Source: Streptomyces sp. AC512_CC834 (lineage in GTDB: Bacteria; Actinomycetota; Actinomycetes; Streptomycetales; Streptomycetaceae). From it: a stretch of 64,000 nucleotides of DNA. Every line of letters starts with the position of its first letter. Position 1 is the first letter of the stretch. Of this stretch, positions 1 to 8,612 are shown piece after piece. The DNA lies in assembly GCF_019049325.1 (NCBI RefSeq), contig NZ_JAGMUO010000078.1, positions 1 to 64,000 of the forward strand, given 5' to 3'. The notes beneath the pieces were generated by a model. The model saw nothing but the letters and a program-made list of their open reading frames with translations, had not been told where the DNA came from and did not search any database. The position numbers and the translations under genes were made by a program.

Positions 1-301
1 TGGGAGGGGTGGGCTGCGGGTCCTGGGAGTCCGCCGGCGGGAGGGCCGAGTCCGGGCGCACCGCGCCCGGGCGCCGCTCCTGGATGATCCCTGAGGGGTA
101 GAGGAGGAGATGACCGGCGAGGATCGCGGCCTCCAGGGCGCTCGCCTTCAGGAGGGTCAGGGAGAGTCCGGTCAGCCGGCCCGGAATGCGTGCCAGTTCC
201 GGCAGTCCTGGGATCGGGGGGAGACCGGGCAGACCGGGGAGACCGGGCAGGAGACGCTGAATGAGCGGAAGAAGGGGCAGTGCTGCCGTGGTGACCTTCA
301 T
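1..301 (-). CDS. N-terminus of a probable alpha/beta hydrolase (lipase-like), cut by window edge
   Basis: About 100 codons run leftward off the window from an ATG at 301. An AGGAGG ribosome binding site sits 7 bases upstream, so this is a real start. The protein begins MKVTTAALPLLPLIQRLLPG and contains a tandem LPGLPGLPGLP stretch. A hydrophobic segment around residues 55-75 (LEAAILAGHLLLYPSGI) is followed by a charged, proline-rich stretch. The layout resembles Streptomyces lipase/esterase-family proteins that have an N-terminal membrane segment before the hydrolase fold. The catalytic region lies outside the window, so the function is a guess from the N-terminus only. The gene is divergent from icmB. 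Confidence 0.5.
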   Translation of the reverse strand, partial: MKVTTAALPLLPLIQRLLPGLPGLPGLPPIPGLPELARIPGRLTGLSLTLLKASALEAAILAGHLLLYPSGIIQERRPGAVRPDSALPPADSQDPQPTPP

Positions 302-793
302 GGGCCGACCTCCTGTCGGCACGACCAGGGACGCCTCTGTCCCCCGTGTGCCCTTGTGGAGCGCCGTGACACCAGTGATTGGTGGTGTTTGTGAGGTTTA
401 TACCTACCCGTGTGCCGATGTGCCGTATCAGAGGTAGCCGAGTTCTGTGGGCCTTATGAGACCGGTGGTGTCCGGGCGGGCGGGCGTCCGTGTGGCTCTC
501 CGTGCGCGTATGGCCGCCGCGCCCTGGAGCGGTGCGCGGCGAACGTGTCCCACCGTGTGATTTCCCCCTCTGTATCCACCGCGAAACTGCCGGTTGCGGG
601 ATGCTGGCGATAACGTTCGTTCACTTCCCCGGACGCTGTGGTGCGGGGGTTTCGCGCCGCGAGGATGTGCACTTTGCGCACTTCGTGCATGATGTGCCGC
701 TTCACGTGCCATGCCCCCTGTGTACGGCGTCGGTGAAGTGTGCGGTACTTGTCGGTACGTACGGATGGATGTAGTCGCTTCATGGAGGCAGTG
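302..793. other. intergenic region between divergent genes
   Basis: About 490 bases without a convincing gene. It separates the leftward hydrolase-like gene from the rightward icmB and must hold both promoters. An AGGTTTATACCT block near 393-404 is AT-rich and could hold the -10 element for the leftward gene. Around 666-700 there are repeated TGCAC/GTGCA words, including GTGC-ACTTT-GCGCAC. Short ORFs here lack coding character and ribosome binding sites. No firm promoter can be assigned. Confidence 0.35.
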
Positions 794-1210
<417 letters not shown>

Positions 1211-1223
1211 CCGCCGCCCGCTC

Positions 1224-1248
1224 CGCCGGTGCGGGTCTCGCACCGGCG
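1224..1248. terminator. hairpin between convergent icmB and DUF5691 genes
   Basis: A perfect 10-bp GC-rich stem (CGCCGGTGCG / CGCACCGGCG) with a 5-base loop, 14 bases after the icmB stop and in the gap between convergent genes. There is no U-tract, as is usual for Streptomyces. It probably works as a bidirectional terminator. Confidence 0.6.
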
Positions 1249-1346
1249 CCGACGCGGGCACCCCGCGAGGGTGCACTGGAGGGCGGCGCACCGGTGGGCG
1301 CCGGGGTGTGCGCGCCGGCCCACCCCGTGTCGACGCCGCGCCCTGG

Positions 1347-3377
1347 CTACCCCGCCCGGAGTTCCTCGGCCATCGCCGCCCGCAGACGCAACGTCGTGAC
1401 GAGCCGTTGGAACGCCTCCGCCCAATACCCCCCGGCCCCCGGCGACGCGTCCTCCGACTCGTCCGGTATCGCCAGCAGGCCGTCGAGGCGTCCCGCCTCC
1501 GAGGGGTCGAGGCAGCGTTCGGCCAGGCCCATGACGCCGCTGAAGCTCCACGGGTAGCTCCCGGCGTCCCGGGCGATGTCGAGCGCGTCGACCACCGCCC
1601 GGCCGAGCGGCGTGGCCCACGGCACCCCGCACATGCCGAGCAGTTGGAACGCCTCGGACAGTCCGTGCGTCGCGATGAACCCGGCGACCCACTCGGCGCG
1701 TTCGGCCGTGCCCAGGGTGCCGAGCAGTTTGGCCCGCTCGGCCAGGGACACCGCCCCCGGACCGCCGGCCTCGGGCGCCGTGGGCGCTCCCAGCAGCGCC
1801 CTCGCCCACGCGCCGTCGCGCTGTCGTACCGCCGCGCGGCACCACGCCGCGTGCAGCTCGCCCTGCCAGCCGTCCGACACCGGCAGGGCGACGATCTCCT
1901 CGGCCGTACGCCCCGCGAGCCGTGCCGACCAGGTGCCGAGCGGGGCCGCCTCCACCAACTGACCGAACCACCACGACCGTTCCCCACGCCCCGCGGGCGG
2001 CTTGGGCACCACGCCGTCCCGCTCCATGCCCGGGTCGCACTCGTGGGGCGCCTCGACGACTATCGCCGCCGGGGCGAGGGTCCGGTCCAGGGACACGCAC
2101 GTCGCCGCCCGCGCCGCCATCCGCGCGGCCAGCGCCGATTCCGGCAGCGCCGACAACAACTCCGCGGCCGTCGCCCGTACGTTGCGGCTGCGGTCGGCCA
2201 GCGCCTGCTCCAGGAACGCCTCGTCCGCCGGTGCCAGTCCCGTCCGCAGCGAGTCCAGGAACATCAGCCGGTCCTCGGCCCGCTCCGTCGCCCAGGTCGA
2301 GGCCAGCAACTCGCGCGCACCGGCGGGGTCCCGGACGCGCAGGGACGCCAGCAGCGCGACCCGCTCGGCGAACAGACCCTCGTCCCAGAGCCGCCGGGCC
2401 CGCTCCGTGGCATCGGTGCCGGGCACCGCGTCCCCTCCGCCCGGCGTCGCACGCAGGGCGAACCGCCAGTCCGGATTCAGCCGGGCCAGCCACAGGGCAC
2501 GGGGCCCCGCGAACGTCAGCGCCGCCGGTCGCAGGTCCGTACGTCCCCGCGCCGCGTCCAGCAGCGCCGGGAGTGCCTGGGGCGGGGCCGCGAAACCCCG
2601 GGCGTTCGCCGTCGCCAGCCACTGGGGCAACAGCTCCATCAGATCGGGCGCGCTGCCTCTGCGGCCACCGCCCGCCGCGCCGGGGCGGTCGGTGAGCAGC
2701 ATCGTGAGCCGACGGGCGGCCGCGGCGGGCAGCGGCGGGCGGGAATCCTCGGGCGCCGGGTCGGGGCGCCGGGCCGCGCGGGCCGGCCGCAGCCCGGCGC
2801 GACGGCGGACGGTCTCGGCGGCCGCCGCGTCCAGCAACGCGGCCGCCGCCCCGGGCCCGGCCTCGCCGCCCGGCGGGGTACGCCGGTCCGTACCCAGCAA
2901 CGCCGAGGTGACCAACTCCTCCCAGACACCCGCGCCGGAAGCCGACGCGGACGCCGACACCGACGCGGAGGAGTGCACCGGAGGGGACGCGGACGCGCCA
3001 CGGGCGCCAGCGCCCGGTGCGGAGCCCGCGCCCGGCCGGGGATGGGCAGGCGGCGCGGCAGCGGGTTCGGGGAGGGAGGCAGCCGTGGCCCGGACGGCAG
3101 CAACCTCGGACTCGACGGCCGTCGCCGGTGCCGTCGCCGGTGCCGTCGCCGGTGCGGTGGCGGGTTCGGGATAGGGATAGGTATCGGGATCGGTGGTGGT
3201 CGTGGCCCGGGCGGTGGCCGCGGGCCTCGCGTCAGCCTCGGAGCCGGGGTCTGCCTCGGTCATCGCGGAGGCCGCCGGCTCGCTGGCTGGGGCGGAGGTC
3301 TCCGGTTCGATGGCCGACCCCGCCACGGTGGCCGGCGTCGGTGTGGACCCTTCCGTGGGGGCGGGCGTGCTGGTCAT
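1347..3377 (-). CDS. DUF5691 domain-containing protein
   Basis: A 676-aa soluble protein. The first ~150 residues are low-complexity and rich in Ala, Pro, Thr and Ser, including an ATAP tandem encoded by a 12-bp DNA repeat near 3120-3165. The conserved part starts at WEELVTSALLGTDRR. The body is helical and repeat-like; one segment (DRSRNVRATAAELLSALP) resembles a HEAT-type repeat, so a scaffold role is plausible. The ATG at 3377 has AGGGGA upstream. It follows the SWIM gene by 53 bases and is probably co-transcribed with it. DUF5691 genes recur beside SWIM, MoxR, DUF5682 and vWA genes in actinobacteria; the biochemical function is unknown. Confidence 0.8.
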   Translation of the reverse strand: MTSTPAPTEGSTPTPATVAGSAIEPETSAPASEPAASAMTEADPGSEADARPAATARATTTTDPDTYPYPEPATAPATAPATAPATAVESEVAAVRATAASLPEPAAAPPAHPRPGAGSAPGAGARGASASPPVHSSASVSASASASGAGVWEELVTSALLGTDRRTPPGGEAGPGAAAALLDAAAAETVRRRAGLRPARAARRPDPAPEDSRPPLPAAAARRLTMLLTDRPGAAGGGRRGSAPDLMELLPQWLATANARGFAAPPQALPALLDAARGRTDLRPAALTFAGPRALWLARLNPDWRFALRATPGGGDAVPGTDATERARRLWDEGLFAERVALLASLRVRDPAGARELLASTWATERAEDRLMFLDSLRTGLAPADEAFLEQALADRSRNVRATAAELLSALPESALAARMAARAATCVSLDRTLAPAAIVVEAPHECDPGMERDGVVPKPPAGRGERSWWFGQLVEAAPLGTWSARLAGRTAEEIVALPVSDGWQGELHAAWCRAAVRQRDGAWARALLGAPTAPEAGGPGAVSLAERAKLLGTLGTAERAEWVAGFIATHGLSEAFQLLGMCGVPWATPLGRAVVDALDIARDAGSYPWSFSGVMGLAERCLDPSEAGRLDGLLAIPDESEDASPGAGGYWAEAFQRLVTTLRLRAAMAEELRAG

Positions 3378-3430
3378 GTGGTTCCCCTCTGGTTCCATTG
3401 CCCGGGACCTGGTCCATTGCCCGGGACGGG

Positions 3431-4804
3431 TCAGCACAGCGGCACCGCGGGGCCCGGGCCGACCGGCCAGGCCGTCAGTGGTGTGAAGCCCCGGTGGCCG
3501 CACTCGCCGAAGACCGTGACGGGCGCGCCGCCCGACAGGGCGACCAGGCGCCACAGGCCCGGATGGTTTCCGGCGGCCCGGGCGAGCGGCAGTGCCGTGT
3601 CCCCGTCTGCGTCCGCCAGTTGCCAGGAGCCGCCGTCCGGCACCGGGACCACCCGCCCCAGGGTCACCGGTACGGAGTCCAGCCACGGGTCGTCACGAAG
3701 GGCCTCGCCGTAACGGATGGCCGCCTGTGACGTCGTCACCCCCCTCGGGCGCATCCGCGTGGGCTCCGGCGGCGCGAACCGCCGGCCGAGGGCTGCCCGC
3801 CGCTGACCCGCGCCCGGATACGCCGATACCTCCGCCTCCAGGGCCAGCCCCACCGGCAGCGCCTGCTCCGGGGCCCGGCCGGCGGCGCCGTAGGAGAGGA
3901 CAAGTGCGGTGCGGTCCGTCTCCGCGCCGTACAACCAGATGCGACGGGTCGTCAGCCGTGCGTCGGAGGTGTCGTACTGGGCGAGGACCAGCCAGCGGTC
4001 CCGCACGGGTGGGCCGTCCGCGGACGCCGGCAGGCCCACGCGCGAACGGACCGCCGCCGCCAGACCGTCCGGCAGCCGCTCGCGGCGCAACCAGGCCTGG
4101 TCCAGCAGGTGGAGAAGGGCGCACTCCTCGAGCAGCCGCACCGGCCAGCCGGGGCCCGACGACGGTATGGACCCCAGCTCCCGCACCCGCGAGGCCAGCC
4201 CCGGTGCCTGGGCGTCGACCATGCGGGCCGCAGTCTCCTCCCACAGCCCGTATCCCGCCTGTTCCGCGCCCGCCAGTCCGTCGCGCAGGAGGTCCGCCAG
4301 CCGTTGCTCCAGCTCCGTCGCCCCCGCCGTGATCCGCTCGGCCCGCCGCGCCGCCCGGCGCCGCGCCGCCTCGGGGTCACGGGAGACGGACGCGGGAGCG
4401 GACGAGCCCGCTGTCCCCTCCGTCCCCGCCTGTACGTCCCTCCCGTGCTCGCGCCGTGCGGCGAGCCACCGCTCCGCCCAGTCCGGCGCCTCCGAGCCGG
4501 GCGGCACCGCACCGGCGCCGCCCGCCCAGAGCAGCAACAGCCCCAGCGCGTGCTTGCACGGGAACTTGAGGCTCGGGCAACCGCACGCGTACGCGGGCCC
4601 GGACACGTCCGCGACGTCGACGACCGTCCGATACGGCTCGCTGCCGCCGCCCTTGCACAGCCCCCACACCGCCCCCTCGTCGGAACTCCCCACCTCGGAC
4701 CACGGCCCCGCCGCGCCGAGTCGGCTGCCCGCCCTGCGTGACGCGGCGTCAGGCGCCAGTGTCAGCACCTGATCCGTGGTCCAGCGCACCCCCTGCTGAG
4801 TCAT
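3431..4804 (-). CDS. SWIM zinc finger family protein
   Basis: A 457-aa protein. The SWIM signature CxC-x(6)-CxH is complete: Cys74, Cys76, Cys83 and His85 (CGCPSLKFPCKH). SWIM domains chelate zinc and bind DNA or proteins. The remaining ~350 residues are a mostly helical, Trp-rich region without a motif I recognise. ATG 4804 is chosen because the RecA-NDp-like -10 box at 4812-4817 puts the transcript start almost on this ATG and there is no Shine-Dalgarno, so the mRNA is predicted to be leaderless. It is the first gene of the leftward arm (SWIM then DUF5691), divergent from the MoxR gene. Role inferred: nucleic-acid or substrate adaptor for the MoxR-vWA machinery. Confidence 0.85.
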   Translation of the reverse strand: MTQQGVRWTTDQVLTLAPDAASRRAGSRLGAAGPWSEVGSSDEGAVWGLCKGGGSEPYRTVVDVADVSGPAYACGCPSLKFPCKHALGLLLLWAGGAGAVPPGSEAPDWAERWLAARREHGRDVQAGTEGTAGSSAPASVSRDPEAARRRAARRAERITAGATELEQRLADLLRDGLAGAEQAGYGLWEETAARMVDAQAPGLASRVRELGSIPSSGPGWPVRLLEECALLHLLDQAWLRRERLPDGLAAAVRSRVGLPASADGPPVRDRWLVLAQYDTSDARLTTRRIWLYGAETDRTALVLSYGAAGRAPEQALPVGLALEAEVSAYPGAGQRRAALGRRFAPPEPTRMRPRGVTTSQAAIRYGEALRDDPWLDSVPVTLGRVVPVPDGGSWQLADADGDTALPLARAAGNHPGLWRLVALSGGAPVTVFGECGHRGFTPLTAWPVGPGPAVPLC

Positions 4805-4811
4805 GACATCG

Positions 4812-4834
4812 AAGGTAGATCCCCCCACTGACAA
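4812..4834 (-). promoter_or_regulatory. RecA-NDp (PafBC-type) DNA-damage promoter of the SWIM-DUF5691 operon
   Basis: Read on the minus strand: TTGTCAGTG, exactly 8 bases, then TACCTT. This is a full match to the LexA-independent damage promoter motif TTGTCRGTG-N8-TANNNT described upstream of recA in Streptomyces and mycobacteria, where PafBC is the activator in mycobacteria. The predicted start lies about 4804-4806, at the SWIM ATG. The TTGTCAGTGG block is the left half of an 11-bp inverted repeat shared with the opposite promoter. Confidence 0.75.
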
Positions 4835-4870
4835 TGGCCCGAACGAGAGTATTTTCGCAGGTCAGGGCGA

Positions 4871-4893
4871 TTGTCAGTGGCGTGGTGCACCGT
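4871..4893 (+). promoter_or_regulatory. RecA-NDp-like promoter of the MoxR-DUF5682-vWA operon
   Basis: TTGTCAGTG at 4871-4879, 8 bases, then CACCGT. The -35 part is identical to the divergent promoter. The -10 box differs from TANNNT only at its first base. The predicted start is near 4900, giving a leader of about 36 bases that carries an AGGGGG ribosome binding site before ATG 4936. The weaker -10 suggests lower or more activator-dependent expression than the SWIM arm. Confidence 0.6.
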
Positions 4894-4935
4894 GGATGGC
4901 AGGTCGAACCGGCCGAGCTGGAGGGGGAATCAACC

Positions 4936-6047
4936 ATGCCCGTAATCGTGGAACAGACGCCCGGAGTCGCGGAGCCGTTGCGGCCGCACGCCGAGCACGC
5001 GTTCGCGGCCGAACTGGCCGCACTGGCCGCGCAGGACGACCGTCCGCGTCCGGCCCGATGGAAGCTGTCGCCCTGGGCCGTCGCCACCTACCTGCTCGGC
5101 GGCACCCTGCCCGACGGCACGGTGATCACCCCGAAGTACGTGGGCCCGCGCCGCATCGTCGAGGTCGCCGTCACCACGCTCGCCACCGACCGCGCCCTGC
5201 TCCTGCTCGGCGTGCCCGGCACCGCGAAGACCTGGGTGTCCGAACACCTCGCCGCAGCCGTCAGCGGGGACTCGACGCTGCTGGTGCAGGGCACGGCCGG
5301 CACCCCCGAGGAGGCGATCCGCTACGGCTGGAACTACGCGCGGCTCCTCGCCCACGGCCCCAGTCGGGACGCCCTCGTGCCCAGCCCGGTCATGCGGGCC
5401 ATGGCGGAGGGCATGACCGCCCGGGTGGAGGAGCTGACCCGTATCCCGGCCGACGTGCAGGACACCCTGATCACGATCCTGTCGGAGAAGACCCTGCCGA
5501 TACCGGAGCTGGGCCAGGAGGTACAGGCGGTCCGCGGCTTCAACCTCATCGCCACCGCCAACGACCGCGACCGCGGGGTCAACGACCTGTCCAGCGCCCT
5601 GCGCCGCCGCTTCAACACCGTGGTGCTGCCGCTGCCGGAGAGCGCCGAGGCCGAGGTCGGCATCGTCACGCGCCGCGTCGACCAGATCGGCCGCTCCCTC
5701 GACCTGCCGGCCGCGCCCGACGGCGGTGACGAGATCCGCCGCGTCGTCACCGTCTTCCGCGAGCTGCGCGACGGGCTCACGAGCGACGGGCGTACGAAGG
5801 TCAAGTCGCCCAGCGCACGCTGTCCACGGCCGAGGCGATCTCCGTAGTCACCGGCGGCCTCGCGCTGTCCGCCCACTTCGGCGACGGGGTGCTGCGGCCC
5901 GGGGACATCGCCGCGGGCATCCTCGGCGCCGTCGTCCGCGACCCGGCCACCGACCGCGTCGTCTGGCAGGAGTACCTCGAGACGGTCGTGCGCGAGCGCG
6001 ACGGCTGGAAGGACTTCTACCGGGCCTGCCGGGAGGTGACCGCGTGA
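4936..6047 (+). pseudogene. MoxR-family AAA+ ATPase, frameshifted near its 3' end
   Basis: As it stands, the frame from ATG 4936 stops at 5847 (303 aa) with about ten aberrant residues. Restoring one G near 5814 (AGCGCACG to AGCGGCACG) continues the frame to TGA 6047. That gives a ~370-aa protein whose tail (LSTAEAISVVTGGLALSAHF) is the expected lid region. Walker A is GVPGTAKT. The Walker B acidic pair reads EE (VEELTRIPADVQ), and NLIATANDRD and the LRRRF arginine finger are present. MoxR ATPases remodel partner proteins together with vWA proteins. The ribosome binding site AGGGGG precedes the ATG. It is the first gene of the rightward arm. Whether the lesion is biological or a sequencing error cannot be told here. 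Confidence 0.8.
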
Positions 6048-6179
6048 ACGGCACGGGGACGCGGACGCGACGCGGGGCCAAGGCAAGGGCAGGGAGATGG
6101 GCTGGGGCGGGTGCAGCGGTGACCGGCACGACGGGAGACGACGAGGACTCGACCTGGACCCGGCGGCGAGGAGGACGGC

Positions 6180-8612
6180 GTGACGGGCACTGACAGGGCC
6201 GGGAGCGACCGCCCCGGCGGGCCGGACGGCCCCGGCGATTTCGGGGACCGGCCGCTGCTGCTGGGCGTACGTCACCACGGGCCGGGGTCGGCCCGGGCGG
6301 TGCGGGCCGCGCTGGAGGCGGCGCGGCCGGGGATCGTGCTGATCGAAGGGCCGCCGGAGGCCGACGCCCTGATCGCGCTGGCCGCCCACGAGGACATGCG
6401 GCCGCCGGTCGCGCTCCTCGCCCACGCCGTGGACGAGCCCGGCCGCTCGGCGTTCTGGCCGCTGGCCGAGTTCTCCCCGGAGTGGGTGGCCGTCCGCTGG
6501 GCGCTGGAACACGGCGTACCGGCCCGCTTCATCGACCTCCCCGCCACGCACACGCTGGCGTGGCGGGCGGCGGACGAACCCGGTGCGCGGGGGCGCTCGC
6601 CCGGCGCGGCCTTCCCCGACGTCCGGGGCGATCCGCTCGCCGCCCTCGCCGAGGCCGCCGGCCACGACGACCCCGAGCGCTGGTGGGAGGACGTCGTCGA
6701 GCACCGGGGCGCGGGAGACGGAGACGCGCTCGCTCCGTTCACGGCCCTTGAGGAGGCGATGGGGGCGCTGCGGGAGACGGAGGAGGAAACAGAGAAGGAG
6801 ACGGAGGAGGAAAGGGAAGAGGAAAGGGAAGAGGGGGGCGGACACGATCGGGACCTCGTGCGCGAGGCGTACATGCGACTCCAGGTCCGGGCGGCGCGGC
6901 GGGAGTTCACTCAGGGGGTCGCCGTGGTCTGCGGGGCGTGGCACGTGCCCGCACTGCGCCGCAAGGTCGCCGTCGCCGCCGACCGGGCCCTGTTGAAGGG
7001 GCTGCCCAGGACCAAGGTGGACATGACCTGGGTGCCCTGGACCCACCGCAGACTGTCCCGGGCCGGCGGGTACGGGGCGGGCATCGAGTCGCCGGGCTGG
7101 TACGGCCATCTGTTCGCCGCGGTCGACCGGCCCGTCGAGCGATGGCTGACCAAGGTGGCCGGACTGCTGCGGGAGGAGGACCGGATCGTCTCCCCGGCGC
7201 ACGTCATCGAGGCGGCGCGGCTGGCCGGGACGCTCGCGGTGCTGCGCGGACGGCCGCTGCCCGGGCTGAGCGAGACGACGGACGCCGTGCGGGCGGTGAT
7301 GTGCGACGGCTCCGACGTGCCGCTGGCGCTGGTCCACGACCGCCTGGTGGTGGGGGACGTACTGGGGGAGGTCCCCGCGGGGGCGCCCGCGGTGCCGTTG
7401 CAGCGGGACCTGACCCGGACCCAGCGGCGGCTGCGGCTCAAGCCGGAGGCGTCCGAGCGGGAGCTGGAACTCGACCTGCGCAAGGAGACCGACGCGGGGC
7501 GCAGCAGACTGCTGCACCGGCTGCGGCTGCTCGGCGTCGACTGGGGCGCGCCCGCCGCCTCGCGCAGCACGGGCACGTTCCGGGAGACATGGCGGCTGCG
7601 GTGGGAGCCGGAGCTGTCGGTGCGGGTCGCCGAGGCCGGGGTGTGGGGCACGACCGTGCTGTCCGCCGCGACCGCCAGAGCCGAGGCGGACGCCGTCACC
7701 GCGCCGGGCCTCGCCGAGGTCACCGCGCTCGCCGAACGCTGCCTGCTGGCCGAACTGCCGGACGCGCTCCCGCCCGTGATGCGGATACTCGCCGACCGGG
7801 CGGCGCTCGACACGGACGTCGGCCATCTCGCCCAGGCCCTGCCGGCCCTCGTCCGTTCGCTGCGCTACGGCGATGTGCGCGGCACGGACACCGGCGCCCT
7901 GGCCGAGGTCGCCGCCGGTCTCGCCGAGCGCGTCTTCGTCGGCCTGCCCGCGGCCTGCGCCGCACTGGACGCCGACGCGGCCGAGGAGATGCGCCGCCAC
8001 GTGGACGCCGTGCACGGAGCGGTCGGCCTGCTCGGCGACGCTCCCGCGCCGGGCCACCGCGACCTGCGGACCCGCTGGCAGGCCGTGCTGCGCACGCTCT
8101 GCGCGCGAGACACCGTGCCCGGCGTCGTCCGCGGGCGCGCCGTACGGCTCCTGCTGGACGACGGAGAGCTGGCGCCGGACCAGGCGGCGCGGCTCATGGG
8201 CCTGGTGCTGTCCCCGGGGACGCCACCGGCGGACGCGGCGGCCTGGATCGAGGGCTTCGTCGGCGGCGGCTCGGGCGGCGGCATGCTCCTCCTGCACGAC
8301 GAGCGGCTGCTCGCCCTGATCGACACCTGGCTGACCGGCGTGGCGGCGGAGGCGTTCACGGACGTACTGCCCCTGCTGCGCCGTACCTTCTCGGCCTACG
8401 AGCCGGGAGTGCGCCGCAGCCTGGGCGAGCTGGTCCGGCGCGGACCGCGGGCGCGGGGGAGTGTGACGGCGGCCGGCTCCGGCATACCGGGCTTCGCGGA
8501 CGGCCTCGACACCGGACGGGCCGACGCGGTGCTGCCCGTGGTCCGGCTGCTGCTGGGCCGAGACGCGGGGCGAGGGCCGGACGACAACGATCTTGTGGGG
8601 GTGGACGCATGA
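6180..8612 (+). CDS. DUF5682 family protein
   Basis: An 810-aa protein starting at GTG 6180, preceded by GAGGAGG. The N-terminus carries the family hallmark LLGVRHHGPGSAR followed by LIEGPPEADAL. The spaced His-His and Glu-Gly-Pro pattern recalls the TraB/TIKI and erythromycin-esterase-like fold, so a metal-dependent hydrolase activity is conceivable but unproven. Residues ~200-225 are an acidic ET/EE run. The C-terminal half is helical and leucine-rich. It lies 132 bases after the restored MoxR stop and overlaps the vWA gene by ATGA, so translation of these two is coupled. It is the largest component of the island and the most likely effector or large scaffold. Confidence 0.85.
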   Translation: MTGTDRAGSDRPGGPDGPGDFGDRPLLLGVRHHGPGSARAVRAALEAARPGIVLIEGPPEADALIALAAHEDMRPPVALLAHAVDEPGRSAFWPLAEFSPEWVAVRWALEHGVPARFIDLPATHTLAWRAADEPGARGRSPGAAFPDVRGDPLAALAEAAGHDDPERWWEDVVEHRGAGDGDALAPFTALEEAMGALRETEEETEKETEEEREEEREEGGGHDRDLVREAYMRLQVRAARREFTQGVAVVCGAWHVPALRRKVAVAADRALLKGLPRTKVDMTWVPWTHRRLSRAGGYGAGIESPGWYGHLFAAVDRPVERWLTKVAGLLREEDRIVSPAHVIEAARLAGTLAVLRGRPLPGLSETTDAVRAVMCDGSDVPLALVHDRLVVGDVLGEVPAGAPAVPLQRDLTRTQRRLRLKPEASERELELDLRKETDAGRSRLLHRLRLLGVDWGAPAASRSTGTFRETWRLRWEPELSVRVAEAGVWGTTVLSAATARAEADAVTAPGLAEVTALAERCLLAELPDALPPVMRILADRAALDTDVGHLAQALPALVRSLRYGDVRGTDTGALAEVAAGLAERVFVGLPAACAALDADAAEEMRRHVDAVHGAVGLLGDAPAPGHRDLRTRWQAVLRTLCARDTVPGVVRGRAVRLLLDDGELAPDQAARLMGLVLSPGTPPADAAAWIEGFVGGGSGGGMLLLHDERLLALIDTWLTGVAAEAFTDVLPLLRRTFSAYEPGVRRSLGELVRRGPRARGSVTAAGSGIPGFADGLDTGRADAVLPVVRLLLGRDAGRGPDDNDLVGVDA

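Noticed and set aside
5809-5820. Programmed ribosomal frameshift in the MoxR gene
   Set aside because: No slippery heptamer, stem-loop or internal Shine-Dalgarno is seen around CCCAGCGCACGC; a lost G is simpler.
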